A stretch of DNA of 64,000 nt from assembly GCF_001037495.1 (NCBI RefSeq), contig NZ_KQ089822.1:2108001-2172000 (forward strand), in the 5' to 3' direction. Made by a program: the position numbers and the translations under genes. The first letter of the stretch is position 1. Each line of letters opens with the position of its first letter. The notes beneath the pieces were generated by a model. That model ran no database searches and was not told the DNA's origin. It saw only the letters and a list, made by a program, of their open reading frames with translations. Positions 10,052-17,568 of the stretch are shown here, piece by piece. This DNA is from Citrobacter sp. MGH106 (GTDB lineage: Bacteria; Pseudomonadota; Gammaproteobacteria; Enterobacterales; Enterobacteriaceae).

Positions 10052-10918
10052 TTATTGTTCGAATTGACCAAATTGTTGTTGTAACTGACGATTGGCTTGC
10101 AGGCGCTCCGCTAGGGAGTCGCCCAGTTGCGCCACCACCGCGGAGAGTAATAAGTTGAACAGACAACTTACCGGGGCAAGGGAATCCCAGAAGTGTCCGG
10201 TGTCGGTTTTTACCTGTATTAAATCAATGGCATAGTCTCTGGCCCAGGGGCACCAGACATCGGTTATTAGTGCGATAGGGATGCCGCGTTCGCTGGCTAC
10301 CCGGCAATATTGTCGCGACATTGCGGCGTAGGCACGCGTATCGGTTATCACCACATAAGGCCGTTTGAACCCTGAATTCAGCGACTCAACCCAACTTCCG
10401 GAAAGCCCTTCGGAGTAACTCACTTTTGGGCGCAGGTATTCCAGATGACTAAAAAAGGCATTGGCGATCCCTCTGGTGGACTGGATCCCGAGGATATACA
10501 CGGCTTCTGCATGGGCCAGTTGCTGTGCAATGCGTAAAAATGTTTCGCTTTGCGCCAACTGGTAAACATGGGTAATGGCGTCAATCTCAAGCAGCAGCGA
10601 CTGATGTACGCGATCGGGAAGGCTTTGCTGTTGATGCCAGGAATCCAGGCGTTCATTCATTCCCCAGGGTTGATAGGGGATTAGTGGCAACTCTCGTAGA
10701 CTGGTTTTGGCATCTTCCAGGTTGCGAAAACCCAGTTTGCGTAGATAGCGACCTACGGTGATGCCGCTGGTTCCTGTCGCTTTTGCGATACCATCAGCCG
10801 TCTCAAAAGGGATCTGTGCTGCGTGCGCTAACAGCCAGCCGGCAACGCGCTTTTCACTGGGCGTTAGCTGACTAAACGTCTGTTCAATACGGGCAAATAA
10901 CTCAGGTTTTGATGTCAT
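10052..10918 (-). CDS. RpiR-family transcriptional regulator of the ddp operon
   Basis: 288 residues from the ATG at 10918 (a GTG one codon earlier is also possible). The N-terminal HTH_6 domain covers about residues 1-77 (FSQLTPSEKRVAGWLL, GIAKATGTSGITVGRYLRKLGF) and a SIS sugar/phosphate-binding-type domain follows (about residues 120-250; VYILGIQSTRGIANAF, VVITDTRAYAAMS). The gene lies 14 bases upstream of ddpX on the same strand, so it is probably co-transcribed and local. RpiR proteins usually sense phosphosugars; a muramyl or cell-wall derived signal would suit this operon, but that is inference. A sigma54 promoter sequence precedes it. Confidence 0.85.
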   Translation of the reverse strand: MTSKPELFARIEQTFSQLTPSEKRVAGWLLAHAAQIPFETADGIAKATGTSGITVGRYLRKLGFRNLEDAKTSLRELPLIPYQPWGMNERLDSWHQQQSLPDRVHQSLLLEIDAITHVYQLAQSETFLRIAQQLAHAEAVYILGIQSTRGIANAFFSHLEYLRPKVSYSEGLSGSWVESLNSGFKRPYVVITDTRAYAAMSRQYCRVASERGIPIALITDVWCPWARDYAIDLIQVKTDTGHFWDSLAPVSCLFNLLLSAVVAQLGDSLAERLQANRQLQQQFGQFEQ

Positions 10919-10975
10919 CACCGTCTCGCTGTTAGTTGTTTGTCAGATGCTGTTTCGTTGTTACTTGATTAACAA

Positions 10976-10991
10976 TGCAGGATGCGTGCCA
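10976..10991 (-). promoter_or_regulatory. Sigma54 (RpoN) promoter of rpiR-ddpXABCDF
   Basis: On the minus strand the sequence reads TGGCACGCATCCTGCA. This matches the sigma54 consensus TGGCAC-N5-TTGC with one change (CTGC) and correct spacing between the -24 GG and -12 GC. The predicted start near 10965 leaves a leader of about 45 bases before the regulator gene. E. coli ddp is known to belong to the nitrogen-limitation (NtrC) regulon. A GGTGCA half-site typical of NtrC boxes lies about 100 bases upstream, near 11085, but its other half is poor. Confidence 0.7.
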
Positions 10992-11317
10992 TGTCAGCGA
11001 CAACGGTACGCTGCGTTTTTTTGTTAAAAAACACTTATATTTATTAACCAATGATCAACATTTGTGCAGCGTAGTTCAGTTTTGGTGCAAAGGCAGGGGA
11101 AGTGGGGGATCAATCTGTTGATTTCGTCGGAACGATCACATTGTGCGCAACATTTTCCTCCAGACATCAGAATTAGTAATGTGAAATATAAATTTCAGCC
11201 ATATCAATGATGACCATCTTTATTCTTCTAACGGTAGGGGTATTATTTTTTGCGAACTACATTAACGGTTTAAAGCGCAAGTGTAGATATTATCTATATT
11301 ATAAATGGAGTACTACA
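10992..11317. other. AT-rich intergenic region between rpiR and hdeB-like gene
   Basis: About 325 bases without a convincing gene. It must hold upstream activator sites for the leftward sigma54 promoter and the rightward promoter of the HdeB-like gene. The rightward frame is open from 11207, but this upstream extension looks non-coding because the signal peptide starts at 11318. No clear operator other than the GGTGCA half-site near 11085 was found. Confidence 0.5.
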
Positions 11318-11647
11318 ATGAATAAATTCTCCCTTTCTACAGCAGGTGTTCTGGTCGCAGCGCTGTTAACCAGTGTAAGCGTCAATGCAGCAACTGATAA
11401 CGCTAAAACTGAAGTGACTCCGAAAGGCATGAGCTGCCAGGAGTTTATTGATTTGAACCCGCAAACTATGGCTCCGGTTGCCTTCTGGGTACTGAATGAA
11501 GATGAAGACTTCAAAGGCGGTGACTTCGTCGACTATAACGAGACTATCACCACTGCGGTGCCTCTGACCGTTGAACTTTGCAAAAAACATCCGCAAAGTG
11601 AATTAAGCAAAATAAAAGAAGAAATCAAAAAAGAATTATCTAAATAA
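11318..11647 (+). CDS. hdeB: HdeB-like periplasmic acid-stress chaperone
   Basis: 109 residues. A signal peptide ends near residue 24-25 (LLTSVSVNA). The mature part carries the HdeB pattern GMSCQEFIDLNPQTMAPVAF, then FKGGDF and VELCKKHP. Cys40 and Cys88 are placed to form the single disulphide of the HdeA/HdeB fold. HdeB binds unfolding periplasmic proteins at mildly acidic pH. The ATG at 11318 follows a TGGAG ribosome-binding site. The gene stands alone, without hdeA or gad genes nearby, and has its own terminator. The lysine-rich tail (KIKEEIKKELSK) is longer and more charged than in E. coli HdeB. Confidence 0.82.
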   Translation: MNKFSLSTAGVLVAALLTSVSVNAATDNAKTEVTPKGMSCQEFIDLNPQTMAPVAFWVLNEDEDFKGGDFVDYNETITTAVPLTVELCKKHPQSELSKIKEEIKKELSK

Positions 11648-11665
11648 GATTAAGCATGTATTAAA

Positions 11666-11689
11666 GCCCAGCCAAAGTGCTGGGTTTTG
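11666..11689 (+). terminator. Rho-independent terminator after hdeB-like gene
   Basis: The stem CCCAGC/GCTGGG (11667-11672 with 11679-11684) has a six-base loop and is followed by TTTT. It lies 20 bases after the stop codon. Confidence 0.75.
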
Positions 11690-11740
11690 CTATTCGTGAC
11701 AACGTCACTAATTTGTTTTGTAATACTTAAGAAAACTTTA

Positions 11741-11767
11741 TAAAGATATAAACTCCTGTGCCGATAC
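11741..11767 (+). promoter_or_regulatory. FliA (sigma28) flagellar class 3 promoter
   Basis: TAAA at 11741-11744, then exactly 15 bases, then GCCGATAC at 11760-11767. The sigma28 consensus is TAAA-N15-GCCGATAA, so only the last base differs. It lies 36 bases upstream of the chemoreceptor ATG, which places this receptor in the flagellar regulon. Confidence 0.82.
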
Positions 11768-11802
11768 TGGGTAAAAGTTAGCCTTTTACAGAAGGAGTTT
11801 GT

Positions 11803-13746
11803 ATGGCCTGGTATCCTACTCGTATTTCAACGCGCTTAACCATTGGTGGCATTCTGCTGCTTGCAGTTACCACTCTGGTTATTGTTGCGATTATGCTCTG
11901 GCGCGGTCAGCCGCGCGTCGTTGAAATCAACACCGACCTGATCGAAGAAACGGGGCAAGGTTTAACCCGTCAATTGAGTACCGTTCTCTCTCGTATCGAG
12001 GGCGAAACCGTCAGCCTGTCACGGCTGGCTGAAGTTCTGCCCAACGATGAATCTTTGTATCAACGTGTCGTACCGCACCTGATTGGAGAAGATAACAATT
12101 CTATTATTACCGGCGGTGGGATTTGGCCAGAACCTGATGCGTTTACCGCTGGCGTGGAGAAGCGTAGCTTTTTCTGGGCGCGAAACGCTGAGGGTAAACT
12201 GGATTTTTCCAATGATTATAATGCAGAAGGATCTGCTGGTTATCACAATGAAACCTGGTACCAACATGCGAAAGGTCATTCGCAAAACAGTTGCCTGTGG
12301 TCTGATGTTTATCAGGATTCAAGTTCTGGTGTAAATATGGTGACCTGTAGTATCCCGTACCAACTGTCGGGCAAGTTCGCCGGGGTGGCTACCACCGATA
12401 TTCGTCTGGATAACGTCGCCACGTTTATGCAACAGCAGGGAAACAGCACTGGCGGTTATGCGTTCGTGGTGGATAAGCAAGGGCAGATCCTCTACTTCCC
12501 ACAAGCTGATAATTCGAAATTTAAAACTTTCAGCGAGCTGGCGCGCAGTGCGGAATGGCTCGCGCCGGTGGAAAATGGTCTGAAGTCACTTCGCGCGGCT
12601 GACGGCGTGAAGACCATTACGCTTGAAAACGATAACGTGCTGAATACGCCATCACGGGTGATGCTGTTTCCAATGGCAGATACCGGTTGGGTTGTCGGTC
12701 TGGTGACGCCGGAATCACGTATTGTTGGTTTAGCCAAAGTGATGATGCAGGACGTGCTGGAGGTATTGATCCCTGTTATGACGATCCTGTTGGCAGGATC
12801 CTGGCTGGTGGTTCGCAGGCTGATCTCGCGTCTGGATGATACCCGCCGTGCGCTTGATGACATTGCACAAGGGGAAGGTGATCTGACCCGCCGACTGGAT
12901 GTTCGCGGTAAAGATGAGATATCGGCTATCGCAGAGGCGTTTAATCTGTTTGTTGATAAAATTTCAGCCATCCTGATCACCGTCAGAAGCAGTAGCGTGG
13001 TGGTGGCAAATAATGCGGTCAGCCTCGCGGACAGCAATATGGAACTCTCTTCACGCGTGACGCAGCAGGCTGCGGCACTGGAAGAAAGCTCTGCCGCGAT
13101 GGAACAACTTAATGCGACCGTTCATCAAAATGCGAGCAACACACAACTGGCTGATGAGTTATCTGATAGCACCGCGCAAACGGCTAACCGATGCGGAGAT
13201 GTCATGCAGGGAGTTATCTCTACTATGGATAATGTCAGCAACTCTTCAGGACGAATGGTGGAAATTGTCGCGGTCATCGACAGTATTGCATTCCAGACAA
13301 ACATTCTTGCTTTGAATGCCGCAGTCGAGGCAGCCCGGGCAGGCGATGCGGGCAGAGGATTTGCCGTTGTTGCATCGGAAGTTCGCACGCTGGCGCAGCG
13401 TAGCGCGACAGCCGCCCAGGAGATTAAGGCGTTGATTGATGAGTCGGTTTCTCATGTTGGCAGCGGTAGTCAGCAAATCCATAATGCCGGTGAGCGTCTG
13501 GAAGAACTGGTCAATAATGTACGTCAGGTGCGGCAATTGATGGGTGAAATTCGTGTCGCAGGCGAAGAGCAGCGAAAAGGGGTTTCCGAAGTCACGCTCG
13601 CCGTTACCGAAATGGACAGCACCGTCCAGCAAAACGCATCGTTGATTGATGATGCTGCCGCACGAACTCAGGTACTGAAAGAAGAGGCGGAACAGCTGGC
13701 GACGCTGGTTTCTTCGTTCAGATTGCCCGAGCCGGTAATTGCCTGA
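11803..13746 (+). CDS. Methyl-accepting chemotaxis protein with dCache-type sensor
   Basis: 647 residues. Layout: first membrane helix at about 12-33, a large periplasmic sensor of about 280 residues with a double-Cache look (WYQHAKGHSQNSCLWSDVY, YAFVVDKQGQILYFP, ADTGWVVGLV), a second helix at about 318-338, HAMP (ISRLDDTRRALDDIAQGEG), then the signalling coiled coil. The highly conserved hairpin tip [20 protein letters not shown] is intact and probable methylation segments flank it. No C-terminal NWETF-type pentapeptide for CheR/CheB docking is present, so it is a low-abundance type receptor. Cache sensors often bind amino or organic acids; the ligand here is unknown. It is transcribed from a FliA promoter and ends at a strong terminator. 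Confidence 0.9.
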   Translation: MAWYPTRISTRLTIGGILLLAVTTLVIVAIMLWRGQPRVVEINTDLIEETGQGLTRQLSTVLSRIEGETVSLSRLAEVLPNDESLYQRVVPHLIGEDNNSIITGGGIWPEPDAFTAGVEKRSFFWARNAEGKLDFSNDYNAEGSAGYHNETWYQHAKGHSQNSCLWSDVYQDSSSGVNMVTCSIPYQLSGKFAGVATTDIRLDNVATFMQQQGNSTGGYAFVVDKQGQILYFPQADNSKFKTFSELARSAEWLAPVENGLKSLRAADGVKTITLENDNVLNTPSRVMLFPMADTGWVVGLVTPESRIVGLAKVMMQDVLEVLIPVMTILLAGSWLVVRRLISRLDDTRRALDDIAQGEGDLTRRLDVRGKDEISAIAEAFNLFVDKISAILITVRSSSVVVANNAVSLADSNMELSSRVTQQAAALEESSAAMEQLNATVHQNASNTQLADELSDSTAQTANRCGDVMQGVISTMDNVSNSSGRMVEIVAVIDSIAFQTNILALNAAVEAARAGDAGRGFAVVASEVRTLAQRSATAAQEIKALIDESVSHVGSGSQQIHNAGERLEELVNNVRQVRQLMGEIRVAGEEQRKGVSEVTLAVTEMDSTVQQNASLIDDAAARTQVLKEEAEQLATLVSSFRLPEPVIA

Positions 13747-13756
13747 TAACGACAAT

Positions 13757-13787
13757 AAAAACGCTCTTTCGAGGGCGTTTTTATTTT
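13757..13787 (+). terminator. Rho-independent terminator after the chemoreceptor gene
   Basis: A nine-base-pair stem AAACGCTCT/AGGGCGTTT (one T-G pair) closes a TTCG tetraloop, followed by TTATTTTA. It begins 10 bases after the stop codon. Confidence 0.85.
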
Positions 13788-13821
13788 ATGGCACGCCAGC
13801 ATAGTTAAATCCTTTATAACG

Positions 13822-14397
13822 TTGCTTAATCTGCCGGATGGGCAGGCTGCTTTTGCGACCCGCCGGTTTGACCGTCAGCAGGAGATGCGTATTCCTATGC
13901 AAAGTCTGGCGGCACTTACCGGAGCCAATTACCAGATACCTGGCGCTCTCGATTACCGGAGCTTTTTACGTGCGACCCAAATTTGCACCAATGATGTCCG
14001 GGAGAAAGCAAAAGCCTTTGAACGGGTTGTCTTCAATGTGGCATTCAACAACCGGGACGATCATCCGAAAAACTTTGCTTATTTGATGTCGGCAGATGGC
14101 AACTGGACCCTGGCTCCGGCGTACGATGTTACATACTGTGAAGGACCAGGTGGCTATCATCAAATGGATGTGATGGGAGAGGCGCTGGATATTGAAAGAA
14201 AACAACTCCAGAGACTTGGCGAAAAAGAAGCCGAACTATCTACCGAAAGAGTGAACGAGATTATCGACAGGGTCAGTGAGTATGCCGCGGCATGGAGTGA
14301 CACAGCCAAAGACAAATTCCCCGAGCAGATCACACCTGCCACCCTGAAGACTATTCAGCAACAAATTAATGAAAATATCCGCCGCTTAACGGTGTAG
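13822..14397 (+). pseudogene. HipA-family kinase remnant (C-terminal half only)
   Basis: 191 codons remain of a HipA-type serine/threonine kinase toxin, which is normally about 420-440 residues. The HipA C-terminal core is recognisable: VFNVAFNNRDDHPKNFAYLM (catalytic loop region) and WTLAPAYDVTY. The N-terminal lobe with the ATP-binding loop is absent and there is no room for it, since the chemoreceptor ends at 13746. No ATG or ribosome-binding site begins the frame; it merely opens at a TTG. No hipB antitoxin gene is nearby. I read it as a decayed toxin-antitoxin locus. Confidence 0.75.
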
Positions 14398-14416
14398 CGC
14401 CAGCGACGGACAACAC

Positions 14417-15784
14417 CTAACGCCCCCAGCGGTCGCGAATATAGGTGACCGCATCCTGGGTTTGCGGTTGGTTAAGGTAATCTTCTCTGAACAGGATCGT
14501 GCCGTTAATGTGCGGGTCAGACTCGTTTAAATCGAGCTGTTTCTTCAACTCCGGTACGCCACCTTTCACAGCCCAGTCTGGCTCTTTCGATGACCGTTCT
14601 CCGACTTTATACAGTGCTACCCCAATATACAGACGCGTATTGGTTGATTTCACGACATCAGCCCACCATTTTGCCAGCACATCATAACGCGCTGCATCGC
14701 GGGCGAAAGGCCAGTAAAGCTGTGGTGCGATGTAATCCAGCAATCCTTGTTGCACCCAACGGCGCGTATCGGCATAAGACTCATCATATGCTGCTGCACC
14801 CCGAGTGTCGGAACCTGCCGGATCGTGCGAACGGTTGCGCCATACACCTGCCGGACTGACGCCAAATTCCACTTCAGGTTTCATTTTTTTGATAGTCTGC
14901 GAAACCTGCTCGATTAACCGTTGCGTGTTATACCGCCGCCAGTCGGCTTTAGAGTCAAATCCCTGGCCATACTTTCTGAAAGTCTGAGTGTCGTTAAGCG
15001 CAGAGCCAGGTGACTCGGTGTAGAAATAGTCATCGAACTGCACGCCATCGACGGGGTAGTTCTCAACGACTTCCGCCACGATACCGGTGATCCAGTCTCG
15101 TACTTCCGGAATGCCTGGGTCCAGTACAAAACGTTCGCCAGACGTGCGGATCCAGTCCCGGTGCAGGATATAGACGCTGGATGGATGTTGGGTCAACGTC
15201 CGGTTTAATTCTGCTACCGTTGCGGGTTTGGTGTTGACGGATACGCGATAGGGGTTAAACCAGGCATGCACTTTCATGCCGCGTTTATGTGCTTCGTCGA
15301 GCATAAACTGCAGCGGATCGTAACCAGGATCCTCACCAATATTCCCTGTCAGAGTGTCTGACCAGGGTAAGATTTTAGATTTCCAGAGCGCGGTGGCGTC
15401 CGGTTTTACCTGGAAAAAGACGGTATTGATCCCGAGGCGTTTCAGATTATCCAGCTTATCCGTCAGGGCTTTCTGCTGCTGACTAATGCGCACAGCTGGT
15501 GAACTAATGATTACCGAGGATATCGGCGGCCAGTCCAGACGGGAAACGGTCGCCAGCCAGATGCCGCGCACGGGTTCCTGGCTGCGTTGCGGTGTTGTCA
15601 CCGGAGGTTGCAGAGTGGTTTTCTTCCCGGGAGGTTCTGAAGAACAACTGCCGAGTAAAAGCATACTGCCAACGAGCGCAGCAAACCATTTTGCGTTGGA
15701 TACCGGTAGCATATTGCGAGAACGGGCGATGAGTGTCGCCAGCTTTTTTTGATGATTACCTGAAAAAAAACCGGGTGCTGACAT
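14417..15784 (-). CDS. digH: Glycosyl hydrolase lipoprotein DigH (YddW)
   Basis: 455 residues from the first ATG; a start at 15712 (431 residues) is also plausible since E. coli YddW has 439. A lipoprotein signal ends with the lipobox LLGSC (Cys47 from the first start). The catalytic GH10-like (DUF187) domain is nearly identical in motif to E. coli DigH: MRGIWLATVSRLDWPP-type start, KVHAWFNPYR, VDGVQFDDYFY and EFGVSPAGVWRNRSHDP. DigH cleaves glycan strands of peptide-stripped peptidoglycan at the division site. It lies 12 bases after the VF530-family gene. In E. coli yddW is also near ddp, so this neighbourhood is partly conserved. Confidence 0.9.
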   Translation of the reverse strand: MSAPGFFSGNHQKKLATLIARSRNMLPVSNAKWFAALVGSMLLLGSCSSEPPGKKTTLQPPVTTPQRSQEPVRGIWLATVSRLDWPPISSVIISSPAVRISQQQKALTDKLDNLKRLGINTVFFQVKPDATALWKSKILPWSDTLTGNIGEDPGYDPLQFMLDEAHKRGMKVHAWFNPYRVSVNTKPATVAELNRTLTQHPSSVYILHRDWIRTSGERFVLDPGIPEVRDWITGIVAEVVENYPVDGVQFDDYFYTESPGSALNDTQTFRKYGQGFDSKADWRRYNTQRLIEQVSQTIKKMKPEVEFGVSPAGVWRNRSHDPAGSDTRGAAAYDESYADTRRWVQQGLLDYIAPQLYWPFARDAARYDVLAKWWADVVKSTNTRLYIGVALYKVGERSSKEPDWAVKGGVPELKKQLDLNESDPHINGTILFREDYLNQPQTQDAVTYIRDRWGR

Positions 15785-15796
15785 CTGATATGGCTC

Positions 15797-16084
15797 TTAT
15801 TTCTTATTAATACGGCTGTTAGCCCAGGGATCAATAGCAGGCGCTGTGGTGTTTTTTGGGGCTACATCGTGTAAGGAATAAAGATACAGCGCTTCAACTT
15901 CAGCGCGGGCCCACGGCGTACGACGCAGGAATTTTAAACTGGATTTAACGCTCGGCTCGTTTTTAAAACAGTTGATATTAATAAGTTGACTCAACTCAGC
16001 CCAACCAAAGCGCTCAACCAGCGCATTAACCTGCATTTCAAGCGTTACGCCATGTAAAGGGTCTTTAGATAGATGAGCATTCAT
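15797..16084 (-). CDS. VF530 family (DUF2132) small protein
   Basis: 95 residues. The signature [20 protein letters not shown], then [20 protein letters not shown] and [13 protein letters not shown], identifies the VF530/DUF2132 family, which is proposed to bind DNA. No biochemical role is established. The C-terminal 25 residues are low-complexity. It is upstream of and close to digH and may share its transcript. It lies beside the terminator of the type I secretion operon. Confidence 0.85.
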   Translation of the reverse strand: MNAHLSKDPLHGVTLEMQVNALVERFGWAELSQLININCFKNEPSVKSSLKFLRRTPWARAEVEALYLYSLHDVAPKNTTAPAIDPWANSRINKK

Positions 16085-16182
16085 ATGAAGTCCAGTTCAG
16101 TAGTTCCAGATTGAGTGATTAGCGCAGCAGGCTTGCGAAGCGAAAGGTTACAAGAAAGCCGGGCAACCAGCAATGGCATAAA

Positions 16183-16216
16183 CAGGCATGGTGCTTGCTA
16201 ATGAACACCATGCCTC
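16183..16216 (-). terminator. Hairpin ending the RTX/type I secretion operon
   Basis: A perfect nine-base-pair stem GGCATGGTG/CACCATGCC (16185-16193 with 16206-16214) lies just after the membrane fusion protein stop codon. On the minus strand the following bases are TGTTTATG, a weak T-tract, so termination may be partial. Confidence 0.6.
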
Positions 16217-16227
16217 CTTACGCTTAA

Positions 16228-17568
16228 TCAATACTCTTTAAATGCCAGTTCCAGGCGGGCGATCAGCGGTTTGAACAAATAGCTTAAAAATGTCCGCTCT
16301 CCGGTTTTTATCGTCACGCTGGCGGGCATCCCCGCTTTAATTTTGTAATCGCCCAACAATTGCGCACCTTCAGAAGAAACCTGCACTTCTGCAAGATAAT
16401 AGGGCTGCTGAGTGGCTTCATCGATTAGTCGATCAGCCGAGATGGTCAGAACACGGGCAGGCACTGACGGCAAAAGTGCATGGTTAAGGGCAGGGAACAG
16501 AACATCTACTGTTAATCCCGGCGCCAGCTTATCAATGGCATGCACCGGTATTTTGGCATCGATTTGCATCGGTTGTCCGGCGGCGACAATATCCATCAGA
16601 TGTTCGCCAGGCTGAATAACTCCTCCGACGGTACTGACTTTAACGTCCAGCACGATACCGTTAATCGGGGAGCGAATTTCCGTGTTATCCAGCTCATGTC
16701 GGGTTGAAACCAGTTCATCTTCCAGCATGGCCACTTCTTTCTGATTCTCGGTAAGTTCAGACTCTACTTCCCGCAGATATTGATGACGCACCTGATAGGC
16801 TTTAATTTTCAATTCATTTTGTTGTGATTTGAGCCTGGCAATGTTCAGAATGTCTTCTGAGACACTACTGGATATTTCAGCGGCCTCGCGCTCAAGCACC
16901 AGCAATTGCGCTTTGGGATAATAATTTTTTTCACTCAGCGCACGAATAGCGCCTAATTCCCGGCTAATCAGATTGAACTGGCGATCGCGATAGCCTTTTA
17001 TTTTATTTAAATTATCCGTTTGTCCCACCAGGCCATCGAGAGTTTCCTGAATCATCGATAATTCATCCTGGATTGTTTTACGTCGCGTATCAAAGAGTTT
17101 GGCTTGCAGGTTTCTGACATCAGCCAGACGTTTATTGCCGGAAAATTGTTGTGTCAATGCCTCATTAAAAGCGATCGCCTCCAGACCATCTCTTTCCGCC
17201 AGTAACCGGTCTTCAATACTTTTTGCTGAAATATATTGGGCATTTAATGCGCTGAAGCGCATATCAAGCTGCATTTTATCCAGACGCACTAACACCTGGT
17301 TCTTTTTAACGACGTCACCTTCCTTAATAAAAATATCGGTTACCCGTCCGCCGCTCAGATGTTGAATTGTCTTCCTGTTGCTCGAGACCGTCACCGTGCC
17401 GTCCGCGACCACACCAGCATCAAGAGGGGCTTGAATCGCCCACAGTAAGAAGCCACCTACACCGAGGGCAATGACAATTATCCCGCGAATAATCGGCGTC
17501 CAGATATTAGTATCAACACCAGCAGCGTCACTATGGTCAGCAATTTTGTCTTTATTTTTCATCTTCAT
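16228..17568 (-). CDS. Type I secretion membrane fusion protein (HlyD/PrtE family)
   Basis: 446 residues. A short cytoplasmic N-terminus precedes one membrane helix (about residues 26-45). The periplasmic part shows the HlyD family order: a lipoyl-like half motif (VVADGTVTVSSNRKTIQHL, GGRVTDIFIKEGDVVKKNQVL), a long alpha-helical hairpin (about 110-290), then the second half and beta barrel (IRSPINGIVLDVKVSTVGGV, PGEHLMDIVA). The C-terminal pattern GMPASVTIKTGERTFLSYL is typical of PrtE/HasE-type adaptors. It joins the ABC exporter to an outer-membrane TolC channel. Its start overlaps the ABC gene by 4 bases. Confidence 0.92.
   Translation of the reverse strand: MKMKNKDKIADHSDAAGVDTNIWTPIIRGIIVIALGVGGFLLWAIQAPLDAGVVADGTVTVSSNRKTIQHLSGGRVTDIFIKEGDVVKKNQVLVRLDKMQLDMRFSALNAQYISAKSIEDRLLAERDGLEAIAFNEALTQQFSGNKRLADVRNLQAKLFDTRRKTIQDELSMIQETLDGLVGQTDNLNKIKGYRDRQFNLISRELGAIRALSEKNYYPKAQLLVLEREAAEISSSVSEDILNIARLKSQQNELKIKAYQVRHQYLREVESELTENQKEVAMLEDELVSTRHELDNTEIRSPINGIVLDVKVSTVGGVIQPGEHLMDIVAAGQPMQIDAKIPVHAIDKLAPGLTVDVLFPALNHALLPSVPARVLTISADRLIDEATQQPYYLAEVQVSSEGAQLLGDYKIKAGMPASVTIKTGERTFLSYLFKPLIARLELAFKEY

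Noticed and set aside
11207-11317. Upstream extension of the HdeB-like protein by 37 codons
   Set aside because: It would place a non-conserved stretch before the signal peptide; the ATG at 11318 has a proper TGGAG site.
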